A DNA stretch of 64,000 nucleotides, taken from NCBI GenBank assembly GCA_026874595.1, contig CM049322.1:50321340-50385339 (forward strand), in the 5' to 3' direction. The notes under the pieces were generated by a model. It saw only the letters and a program-made list of their open reading frames with translations. It was not told the origin of the DNA and made no database searches. Positions within the stretch are counted from its first letter, which is position 1; the number at the start of each line of letters is the position of its first letter. The stretch comes from Sipunculus nudus. Its lineage: Eukaryota > Annelida > Sipuncula > Golfingiida > Sipunculidae. Below are positions 46,845 through 56,134 of this stretch, piece by piece. The position numbers and the translations under genes were made by a program.

Positions 46845-47828
46845 GCATATAATTTGTTGTAATAATGTGCGTATTATGACCATCCATTCACACGCACATA
46901 CTTACTAAAACTCACCAATTTTGGCTCTGTGTTTGATTTAACACAACGCACGTGTCTGCGTAGAGGAGATGAAATATGAAAGATGAAATACATTGCTCAT
47001 ATGCCTGTTTTCGTTACTATATTATATAGCCGAGTCCGGGGAAATTGCATATATATTTTTGTTTAAAGGAGTAATGGTTGCAGAAAGAAATATTGCCAGA
47101 TATCGCATTATTTAGAGAGATAATAAGATATTTCATTTACGTTTAACAAATTATCGGATCCCGAAATTTGAGAACGGGGGCGTTGGGGGCAGGTTCTAAT
47201 ACCGAGTTAGCGGTTGATGCATTGTATTATATATCATATATTATTAATCTTCTTCTTCTTCTTATTATTATTATTATTATTTAGATTATTCTCCGCCTAG
47301 GAAAAAATATTTTTATTTCATTTCACCTATGTGAATAAATCTTAGAGCCATTTGTTTTAAATCGCGAATATAACTGGGTAAGAAATAGATGGGGTCTTAT
47401 ACGGGGTTACCGTTTGATGCATTGTATTATATTTTATATATCATATATTATTATTATTATTATTATCAAATTTGAGTCTAGCAGTTTTTTTATTTGACCT
47501 ATATGAATACATTTTACAGCTAATTGTTTTAATCACGAATATAATTGGATAAGAAATAGATAAATGAGCCATGTTATCGCTCAAGGGGGGGTTGGGGGTT
47601 GCCTCTTGATCCGTCACTGCAAAGTGTATAGCATATACATCGTATGGGCAAGGTCTCTTTAATAATAATGTCGACATGGTTTATACAGTGTTCGTGTTTT
47701 TCAAGAGATGTCGCTACAGGCCACTGGAAAAGTAGGCGGGGGGGGGGGGGGGGGGGTCCGCCAAAACATGTGCTGGGAATAACGTTGAGGGAGTGGGTGT
47801 ATTTGCGTCTCATAACCACGTGCTTTAA
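46845..47828 (+). repeat. Copy of the 28.9-kb segment, plus short local duplications
   Basis: 46845-47280 matches 28875-29319. The SINE present in that copy is absent here. 47320-47395 and 47495-47560 are versions of each other (ATATAATTGGATAAGAAATAG). (TTC/TTA)n at 47250-47280 and a G-run at 47736-47755. No gene. Confidence 0.55.
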
Positions 47829-48098
47829 ATGTCAATAACTGAAACAGTATCTCTATAATCTAATAATAAAAATATCATTATTACTATACTTTCAGGCGGT
47901 TCCAATACATATTCTTGATGGAGCGGGGGGGGGGGGGGGGTATTGTTCATGCTTGATAAAGGGCATAGGCCAATCCTGAGGGATTCAACACGTTATCGGG
48001 TTATTATTCCTTATACAGATATTACTGGCCCGAGGTATCGTTAAAGTTTTTATGTTCTCACAGAGATTACAAAAAGCAGCGGACCGACAACTATCACA

Positions 48099-48148
<50 letters not shown>

Positions 48149-49447
48149 GATATCCAAAGTCAAGGTACAGTGCCATATAAAGTTTTATTTTTCACATAAT
48201 GTGCGTCTTAGAATAAATTTCATATTCAATCATTCATGTAACCGAGGTCATTCTTTTGCTCAGTCAGTAATCATGTATATCAAAGTATACAAATAATGAA
48301 AAAGAAATGTTTTCAATCATGTAAGCCTGAGGAATTTACATTTACACCGATGGGTGTATGGATTGAAAATCGTTATATAAACTAACCAAAGCTCGGTTCT
48401 CTCACTCCCTCTATGCTATATAATGTAAGAATATAAAGTTAAAGAAGACTCGTAATAAACATAAACGTACGACTCTGACATAGCATTCATCAATTCAAAT
48501 ATTCATCAATCCAATTATTAAAACAAGTTTTAAAAAGGACAATGGTGTACATTTTATTTTCAGTTGGAACACTCGACGAGGCTTTTTTTACAATAAATAC
48601 TTACGCGCACATGTAAACAGCTTTATCTACAGAGTACTGGCGCATGCCATTCAAAGTCAGGCCTGGTTTGTCGCTGCCAGAAATCATGACAGTCCATTTT
48701 TATCCATAAAACCAATACAAATACATCGATTCCAATGCTATTATAACTGAGCTAAAATGTACGTTACTGATAATGATATACTGAGTACTGGTATATTCTC
48801 GGGCCCTACGTCACTGGTTTATCTGCCATCAATATTAAAATGATACTAGCCATAGACCATTTATATCCATAAAACCTATAGAAAAACATCATTATCAATA
48901 ACTGAGCCAAAGGCAAAGGTAGGTTATGAATATATGATTGATAAATACACAAATATACTTGTCTATATATGATTGATAAATACACAAATATACTTCTCAT
49001 AGACATAGAAGTCTACAGTATCGGACTGAGAGATACATGTGCTTTATTTACATTATAATCATACAAGTCCATGTGATTTTATTGATGCAGTAATCACTAT
49101 CACTATAATAAATAAAATAAAAAAATATTTTCTTTTGACTCTAATACACTAAATACACAATGAAATCCAGGCGTAGCATTATATCACAAAATGAAATGCC
49201 ACCCAAAATTAACACCAGAGTAAAACATTGTTAAACAATGTATCAGCTACAGGTCAACGACACCAGAAACAGACAAGATGTTTACATCGAGGAGGGGAGG
49301 TCACCAGGTGCAGGTCAGACGCTGCTCGTGCACTCACACTTTACAACTCAAGTAAACAACAGTTACATCACAGCATTATGTCAGGGCTGTAGTCAGTGTG
49401 GACGTACATCACACGACCGCCGCCTGATCGAAGTTGTTTATTCTTTC
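47829..49447 (+). repeat. Old direct duplication, copy 2
   Basis: Counterpart of 45003-46835. It retains 118 bp (49281-49398) absent from copy 1. A 76-codon plus ORF at 49238-49468 spans that piece, but I see no domain or splice context to support it. Confidence 0.65.
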
Positions 49448-50110
49448 GGCATTACTTTTAGTGGTTAATCGTTTAACCGACTCATAGCATGAGATGTACT
49501 TTTTATCCATGCATGTGATATTTAAATTTTACAGCTTGACACAATTTTAAATATATTGAAAAATATTGTAGGAAAAATATATCGTTTAACTTCTTTATTT
49601 TCACAATTTTTTTTGTGGCGGCCGTGAAATGTTTACATCCACATAATTGATGTTGGACTAATAACGTTTAGGAATATTATAAATTACATAATTTTGAGTT
49701 TGGCCAAAAATTGTATACTATTTCTAGTAACATTTTTGGGGTATATAAATAACATAATTTGTAATATAATTACACACAAACTCATTGGGATAAACCATGG
49801 ATTTACCGTTCACTGTTGGATTTATATTATCAGTTACTGGATAAAGGTAGGTTCGTGTTCTGTTGACACTTATTTCAGTCCGACAGTGATGTCAGTCGAC
49901 AGTCTTTGTCATGTTGTCATTCTGTCTGTCACTTTTTATAGTAGATCTACCTGTGACAGGCTGTGTTTGTCATCAGTTTGTTATTTTGAGTGAAGTATGT
50001 GTTTTAATCAGTGATTGGGTCACTTTACTCCTGTTCACACAATACAGTCAGTGATTGACTAATGCCAGTGCTGGCCATAATGACATTGGCTGTGAAAAAA
50101 AAAATACTAA
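49448..50110. other. Intergenic region downstream of the NLR gene
   Basis: AT-rich. The 99-codon plus ORF at 49694-49993 is hydrophobic and unsupported. TCAGTGATTG-type phrases recur at 50010 and 50048. Confidence 0.4.
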
Positions 50111-50111
50111 T

Positions 50112-50117
50112 ATTTAT
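50112..50117 (-). terminator. Polyadenylation signal of the NLR gene
   Basis: TTTATT on the plus strand, AATAAA on the minus strand, about 110 bp after the stop codon at 50226-50228. Confidence 0.5.
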
Positions 50118-50225
50118 TCAAAATAATATAATTAATTATGACCAGAGTAAAATACCCCCTTGTTGATGTACTGTCAGTGTAAGGAGTATACCTTTAATAA
50201 GTAAATGTGAGTACATTTCAGTCTA

Positions 50226-52451
50226 TCACCACCTTTTCTGATAATCTATCCTCAGCTCCAGGTGTGGACATGTCTCTGTCAGTTTCTGTTTGATGGTCCT
50301 CACCACGTCACGTGACATGTTGTTGAGTTCTAGGTTGAGTGTTTTTAGTTTGTTGAGTTGTGTCGTCCTCACTGTGACCTTCACAAGGTCGTCACCCTCA
50401 CCCTTCCGGCAGTTACCACTCACGTCCAGGTCTGTTAACGTCTCCGGGGCGGCGTCTATTACCGCTAACACACCACGTGATGGGAGGTGACACCGTGACA
50501 TGTTAAGTGTCTGTATTTGTGACCGGGTGACACCTGACCATTGTCCTGTGTCCGTCAGTCCTCTCAGGTTGTTCTCTCTCACATCCAGTGTTTGTAGTGA
50601 CGGCGGCAGGACGCTGAGCGCCGCCATCATCTCCTGTGATGTGAGGCGACACCCTGACATGTCAAGTGTCTGTATTTGTGACCGGGTGACACCTGACCAT
50701 TGTCCTGTGTCCGTCAGTCCTGTCAGGTCGTTATGACTCACATCCAGTGTTTGTAGTGACGGCGGCAGGACGCTGAGCGCCGCCATCATCTCCTGTGATG
50801 TGAGGTAACAGTCAGACATCTGTAATGATGTCAGGTGACGTCCCGGTAACCATTCTGTCAGCGTCTGTATCCTGTCACCGGTCAGACGGGTCCTGTGTAA
50901 TGTCAACACTTGTATTGTCTGTGTCTGTACGACTGCTCTGACTGCTGCAGACAATTCATTGTCATCAATATAACCAAGTAGACCACTTACTGTCAGTTGT
51001 TTGAGTGAGAACTTTGTCAGCGTCCTGTCTAGTGTCTGTGTGATGTATTGTTTGTCAACAGAACACGGTGACCATGGCAACCTGTACAGCTGTAGACAGG
51101 TGAGTTGTGGAGCGTGTAAGTGCTGGAGCAGACGCCAGTGTCTATCATCACCTGTAAACACCCACATCTCCCTCACCTCCCCTCCATCCTGTGTGAGGTA
51201 CCTCACGTAGTGGGACGCCGGGTACCTGTCTGTGATCTTTAACCTCACCACGCGGGGTAACGTGAGTGTGGCGTCCTGATGCTCAGCCAGATACTCCAGC
51301 TGTAGATCTGTGTGCATCTCCGCCACCTCCCTCTCTGACCCTTTAATCATCCTCTCTAGTTTTTGATGTATTTCCTCTCCACCGAGCCCAGACACGAACC
51401 TGCGGATCATGGCGGACTCCATGAAGGCTTGACGGGAATTAAAAAAACGAAGCAGTAATTCTTGTTGTGTTGATTTATCTGAGTAAACAAGATAAAACGC
51501 CAGGACATATTCCTGGACGGTTTTATGGATGAAAATGAAGTAAATTTCTCTGGAAAAAGACATTCTTTCAATGAAAAATCCATTGTTTATATCCTCAGAG
51601 CTGATGTGTTTGTCGACATCTTCACGTTTAAATTTTAATTCTAGTTTGTGTGTTTTTACGTTACCTGTTGCCAGGCAACCTAAAGCCATGATTTGTGTTT
51701 TGTACCTTTTAAGAATCTCCTCTGTTGATTTTGCTCTGTCTGCCACTTTTTCCATTTTCCTTTTCTCCATTCTGGCAAAAACATAAGCCACAAATTCTTC
51801 ATAGAAGCCCACGATGGTGCTGGGGAGTTGTTGGTATTCCTCCCACAGCGTGGCCATCATTAACAAGATGGCGGGTATATGGCTGTAGTGTACGAGCTCC
51901 TCTGTTTTCTTTATCTCAGTAAGCAGTGCGTCTCCCTCCTCTTTCTGTTCATCAAAAAATCGTTGAATATATTCTTGGACTCCGGCTTCAGAGAACCCTC
52001 GTAGTCTCACTTCAGTACAGCGGCCTGGTTTTCCTCTCCTGAAGACAGACTCTGATGAGAATCTCGATGTTATGAACAGAGTGACGTGTGGGAGGCACCT
52101 TCTGTTTATGATTTCTGTGATTTCTGTGGATGTGTCCTCATCATATTCGTCCATGCCGTCAAGTATGAGGAGGATGGTATTCTGAGGATTCTCAATACAT
52201 CTACACAGGGCTTCTGCTTCAGTCTCATGTAACTGATATTCATTTGCCATTACCTGACGTAAAGTCTGTGTCGCTCTGACATCACGAAGAAAAATGGGTA
52301 AAACCAGTAGGTAATGTGCCAAGATTTCATCATCTTCCGTCTGGTCCTCTCTCAGTATGACTGAAGCCCAGTCAACGCAAATGCGATTTACAAGAGTAGA
52401 TTTTCCAACTCCTGGCTCTCCTGTTAAGTATATTGTTTTTCTATCTGCATC
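50226..52451 (-). CDS. NLR-type immune receptor, last exon: NACHT ATPase and LRRs
   Basis: A consensus acceptor (TTATTTTCAG) at 52452-52454 opens the exon at GATGCAGATAG. The 741 codons then run to a stop. Walker A GEPGVGKST lies at codons ~11-19 of the exon, Walker B LLILDGMDEYDE at ~92-103, and further NACHT/winged-helix sequence follows (for example HIPAILLMMATLW, EYVLAFYLVY). The C-terminal third has leucine-rich repeats (LTSLQMSDC, LQTLDVSHNDL, LKTLNLELNNM). NLRs sense microbial or stress signals in the cytosol and oligomerise through NACHT (established). Phase 0 matches the exon at 52882-53084. Reading the frame upstream to 52517 would only translate intron. Plus ORFs here are shadows. 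No stop or frameshift seen, so probably functional. Confidence 0.9.
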   Translation of the reverse strand, partial: DADRKTIYLTGEPGVGKSTLVNRICVDWASVILREDQTEDDEILAHYLLVLPIFLRDVRATQTLRQVMANEYQLHETEAEALCRCIENPQNTILLILDGMDEYDEDTSTEITEIINRRCLPHVTLFITSRFSSESVFRRGKPGRCTEVRLRGFSEAGVQEYIQRFFDEQKEEGDALLTEIKKTEELVHYSHIPAILLMMATLWEEYQQLPSTIVGFYEEFVAYVFARMEKRKMEKVADRAKSTEEILKRYKTQIMALGCLATGNVKTHKLELKFKREDVDKHISSEDINNGFFIERMSFSREIYFIFIHKTVQEYVLAFYLVYSDKSTQQELLLRFFNSRQAFMESAMIRRFVSGLGGEEIHQKLERMIKGSEREVAEMHTDLQLEYLAEHQDATLTLPRVVRLKITDRYPASHYVRYLTQDGGEVREMWVFTGDDRHWRLLQHLHAPQLTCLQLYRLPWSPCSVDKQYITQTLDRTLTKFSLKQLTVSGLLGYIDDNELSAAVRAVVQTQTIQVLTLHRTRLTGDRIQTLTEWLPGRHLTSLQMSDCYLTSQEMMAALSVLPPSLQTLDVSHNDLTGLTDTGQWSGVTRSQIQTLDMSGCRLTSQEMMAALSVLPPSLQTLDVRENNLRGLTDTGQWSGVTRSQIQTLNMSRCHLPSRGVLAVIDAAPETLTDLDVSGNCRKGEGDDLVKVTVRTTQLNKLKTLNLELNNMSRDVVRTIKQKLTETCPHLELRIDYQKRW

Positions 52452-52454
52452 CTG

Positions 52455-52881
52455 AAAATAAAATAATGTTTCATTTAATTCATGCTGTTGTGACAACTTG
52501 TTTATACATACATGCAAAATATCTTTACATTTATAATATAAAATAATAAAATATATGTTGTGTATAATTTTGATATTATTATAATGTAAAATATTGTATT
52601 GTTTGACAAACTTTGAGTTTAAATGATTACAATGCTTAAGATCTAAAATTATAAAAGTTAAAGTCTTTGGTGTAATATAAATAATTCCAATGATACAGAG
52701 TTGGTGAAAAAGGAGGATGATGTTTGGGGGGGGGGGGGGATAGACTACATGACAGGAACACTGACAATCAAGATAAAAAATCCATTTCCATTATAAATAA
52801 GCATCTGTATAACCCAAAAGACCATTTTTATGCATTATTTATTATTATTATTTTTTTACATAAATCGTAAGAATATTCAAC
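52455..52881 (-). other. Intron of the NLR gene
   Basis: Bounded by GTTGAA donor (complement of 52876-52881) and TTTTCAG acceptor. Contains a G-run at 52726-52738 on the plus strand. Confidence 0.7.
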
Positions 52882-53084
52882 CTTTGTGAGGAGTTCCTTG
52901 TAACTCTGCAATGTTTCTTCTTTGCTGACCTTGCGCTGCTTTTCTTTCACCAACACCAAACTGACATAAATATCAGTCATTGGTATAGCGACACGATCAG
53001 AATGCAGAGTCCACAGAGGTATGTTGTCATAAAATAACTTGATCAGTTTAGCCATTTTTCGTTGTAAATCAGGAATTTCTTTTT
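52882..53084 (-). CDS. NLR gene, exon encoding the pre-NACHT linker
   Basis: 203 nt between an acceptor (CATTCCTTCAG) and a donor (ACAAAG|GTTGAA). Starting with two bases that complete the codon left by the CARD exon, it reads KEIPDLQRKMAKLIKLFYDN, then VAIPMTDIYVSLVLVKEKQ and SYKELLTK, and joins the NACHT exon in phase 0. Such 'DIYV.L' linkers precede NACHT in many invertebrate NLRs (from memory). Confidence 0.8.
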
Positions 53085-53589
53085 CTGAAGGAATGAAAAA
53101 TACAAGAAAAAGTCCAATCCATAATGTGGCTTTATATATATTATGTATATATATATAATATATGCATATATATATGTATGTGTGTGTGTTATTACACTTT
53201 ATCGATGTGGACCATGTTAACCATGAAAATTCAATATAATTTGAACAATTCCAGGTTTTACCCTTTACATATTGTACAGAAACTTGAATAAGTTCTGAGT
53301 TTAACAACGCCTCCCCCCACCGCCCACATTCCCCAGTTCATGAAGAAAGTTAATATATGGTTATTAGCCCAACCTCTTTAATTTTAATCCTGAGCAGATA
53401 ATACACAAACCTAAGTACACAAACCTGAATTCACAAAATCTACAAATCAGACACATTCTGTAAAAACTTTAACAAAGAATGAACCACCATCAGGACTAGT
53501 TCTTCCTTTACTTGTAAAGTGAAATAATTCATAGTTTATACATGCACAGATAAACAAGTTATAGTTTGTTATGTAACACTTCAAAACTT

Positions 53590-53590
<1 letters not shown>

Positions 53591-53650
<60 letters not shown>
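53591..53650. repeat. (AT)n microsatellite
   Basis: About 60 bp of uninterrupted AT, 20 bp from the hAT insertion site. Confidence 0.9.
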
Positions 53651-53655
<5 letters not shown>

Positions 53656-54449
53656 GCAAAGTCTGTGTAGTAGGGTTGGGACGGTTACCGGTATACGGTA
53701 TTATCACGATATATGACAGCCGCGGTTACCGTACCGTCATCTTCCCTATTATCGTGATATCACGGTATGTATTTTGGTGAACGGTTTTGGTGAAAAATCA
53801 TCCATTGGAAAATTATTTTAGGGTATAATGACATCCGTATGTTCATCAGTTGTTGTTCAAAGTACAGCTTATTTATCAGAATGATATTTATATATAAACC
53901 GTAGGTTTCTAAGTTCCTGTATATGTGGAACCGCCTGTATAATGAGGTCGGGATTAGTCGGGAATGTACGGAAGTTGCAAACGCTTGGACGAATCAAAAG
54001 GTCCCTCAGAAAGGCTGATTTACATATTATATGCTAATCGTCGGAGAATTCTCGGAGAAATCAACATTATAAAAAGGTTAACGTGTTAACTTAATATTTA
54101 TCCTTTTCACATGCATGAGACGATATTAAGTCACAATAAAACCACCGTTAAATTGTCTCCGGGGCGACCGGGCCCATTATAACAAACGGGTTGCATGTTT
54201 AGCCACATATATCAAAGCAAACTTCATGGATGGAACAGACCTCTCATATCATAGTTTATTCTAATTCACTGTAATATTTCATGTCCCAATTTTATTAATT
54301 TATTGTATGAGAAGACATCGACAAATAACTAGTCAGTATCATATAAAAATATTTAGGTACAAGTGTTTTAAAAATAATGATATTTTACAAATTAATAACG
54401 CTCTCCGAAAATTTTCCGTGTTCCTCCGACTTTAAGTTTAAAAGAAAAC

Positions 54450-54758
54450 ATGGCGGAAAGTCCGTGCACGCCTCAACTGTCGGCGGGTACAGGAGTTCCC
54501 GCGGTTCAAACTCCCGCCCCGGCAACGCCATCAACCAGTGTGGCGCAAGATAATATTCAGCTCATTAGGAAAACAAACAGTAAGTCAATCGTATGGAATT
54601 ATTTCGGACTTGTGAAGGATAACGAGGACACTGACAACCCAACCTGCAGAAAGTGTATGAAACGCGTGCCCAGTAAAGGCGGAAACACGTCAAACATGTT
54701 TGCAATCAGCAGTCGTATCATCAGCAGAAGTCCAGATATTTGGAAAGCAATACAATAG
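54450..54758 (+). pseudogene. N-terminal remnant of a hAT transposase, partial BED zinc finger
   Basis: 102 codons. A low-complexity Pro/Thr/Ala start leads into SKSIVWNYFGLVKDNEDTDN and then CRKC, the first zinc-binding pair of a BED finger. The His pair expected next is missing: sequence after NTSNMF departs from the family and soon stops. The deletion breakpoint is therefore near 54700. Confidence 0.75.
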
Positions 54759-54985
54759 ACACGGATGAAGATCCACTTCTTTGGTGGAAAGAAAATACAG
54801 ATACATATCCACTTCTCGCTGCACTTGCTAGAAAATACTTGTGCATCCCAGCTACAAGTGTGCCTTCCGAGCGTCTGTTCAGTGGTTGTGGACAGATTAT
54901 CACTCCAGCAAGAAACAGACTATTACAACATAATGCTAATATGATGATTTTTCTGGCTAGAAATTTACCATCACTTAATCTTTAA
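54740..54985 (+). pseudogene. C-terminal remnant of a hAT transposase, dimerisation domain
   Basis: 81 codons with DPLLWWKENTDTYPLLAALA and PATSVPSERLFSGCG, diagnostic of the hAT C-terminal dimerisation domain (established). It is in a different frame from the BED remnant and overlaps it. The RNase-H-like catalytic region between them is absent. Confidence 0.85.
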
Positions 54986-55455
54986 TGATTGAGGCTATGA
55001 TATAAGGTTCTGAACTTCTGACAAAGTGATTAGTGGTAATTCATGAGTCCTCACTGAATCTTGAGGATTGCTGTATGATCAGTGATCACTATGATGTATG
55101 ATGTAAGATGCACCAAGGTAATCCAACAAGCAAGAATGATTTTTTTTACTTGTGATACGGTTACCTTATTTTTTTCATTTTTATTTGATAAGCTTATTTT
55201 GTATGTTTAATGAGAGCTGGATCTTTCATGTAATAAAGATTATTCAGAGCTTGTTTACTTTTTATATTCAGTATTTTTTTTCAATTGTCTTGCTTAGTAC
55301 TACAAAAAGAAATACAAATACTGATATCACGATATCACGATATATCGCGATAAGTTTTATATTTTTATCATGATATGAAAAACTCGTATCGTCCCAACCC
55401 TACTGTGTAGTCACAAGAACTATTGACCAAAGGAAAAAAAATCATCCAGTTGTAC

Positions 55456-55603
55456 CTATTACAGATGCCTTGATCCTATTGACAACACCCTGATGATTGT
55501 TGTCAGACAGACATGTCAAGAAGGTTGTCCAGTCTTGTGTGGTCCTGCCATGCAAATGGTCTAGGAGGGCTGAGACTCTTTGTGTGTTTGTTGAACAGGT
55601 ACT
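55456..55603 (-). CDS. NLR gene, exon encoding the second half of a CARD-like domain
   Basis: 148 nt from acceptor (TCAATTTCAG) to donor (GTAATAG|GTACAA). The frame that ends with the single base needed by the next exon reads STCSTNTQRV, then LLDHLHGRTTQDWTTFLTCL and NNHQGVVNRIKAS. The spacing of LLDHL, W..F and the Asn/Gln-rich turn before the last helix is that of the C-terminal half of CARD domains (inference from pattern). Earlier exons, with the rest of the CARD and the ATG, were not found before the repeats that begin at 55860. The longer ORF 55503-55838 in another frame is a shadow. Confidence 0.65.
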
Positions 55604-55860
55604 CTGAAATTGACCAAAAAATCAATAAATCAATAACTTTTAATATGCAGTATACTGTTATGCAAACTAAAGATCCATAGGTCATGACACTCAGCTGACT
55701 TAAGTCATGTGTTGGTATTGCTATGATACAGTGGTAGATGCATTTATAAACTAGAGGCATGGGTAAAGTAAGGCACTGAATATTCTTGACAAGACATGAC
55801 TCCAAGTTTGTTGCATCAGAGATGTCAAAGTATCCCAAGACAGATGGATGGACGAAACTA
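55604..55860. other. Probable NLR intron or upstream sequence
   Basis: No exon recognised. CTCAGCTGACTTAAGTCATG near 55690-55710 recalls part of the A-family ends. Confidence 0.35.
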
Positions 55861-56134
55861 TAGATTAATGTTAATATTGTAGCTGGTCTTTAATGTAGTC
55901 ATGTGTACAAGAAAACTATCCCAGATCTATGCACATACATAATTTCAGGTCGATATGTCAAACTCAAACCACTCCTGAGATAAATGCAAAAATGTATTTT
56001 ACACATACATGATTGTAGGTGGCGCTACCAGGCTTGTGTACAAGACAAAGGTATCACCGATTAAAGGACTTGCAATATTTCAGGCCGTTACAGGAAAACC
56101 GCTCCTGAGAAAAGGGCTTCAATGTATTCTACAA
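55861..56134 (+). repeat. Subfamily C repeat, left part, split by A3
   Basis: GATTGTAGGTGGCGCTACCAGG and TTTCAGGCCGTTACAGG match 3912-5268. It breaks off in TTCTACAA; the continuation AATGGAATGGCAGGTGGTGC is at 58785-58933. Confidence 0.6.

Larger units (their letters stand above)
53671..55402 (+). mobile_element. hAT-type transposon, internally deleted
   Basis: TIRs TAGGGTTGGGACG (left) and the same 13 bases inverted at the right. Perfect 8-bp target duplication CTGTGTAG at 53663-53670 and 55403-55410, as expected for hAT (established). 1732 bp. It encodes fragments of the two ends of a transposase and no catalytic core, so it can move only with help from elsewhere. Confidence 0.9.
53085..55455 (-). 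other. Intron of the NLR gene, holding a hAT transposon
   Basis: Contains TA/GT-rich repeats (53138-53188), (AT)n at 53591-53650 and a complete hAT-type element 53671-55402. Confidence 0.75.

Noticed and set aside
52452-52517. Upstream extension of the NACHT ORF to a Met at 52517
   Set aside because: A consensus acceptor at 52452-52454 with exact phase to the upstream exon shows that this is intron.
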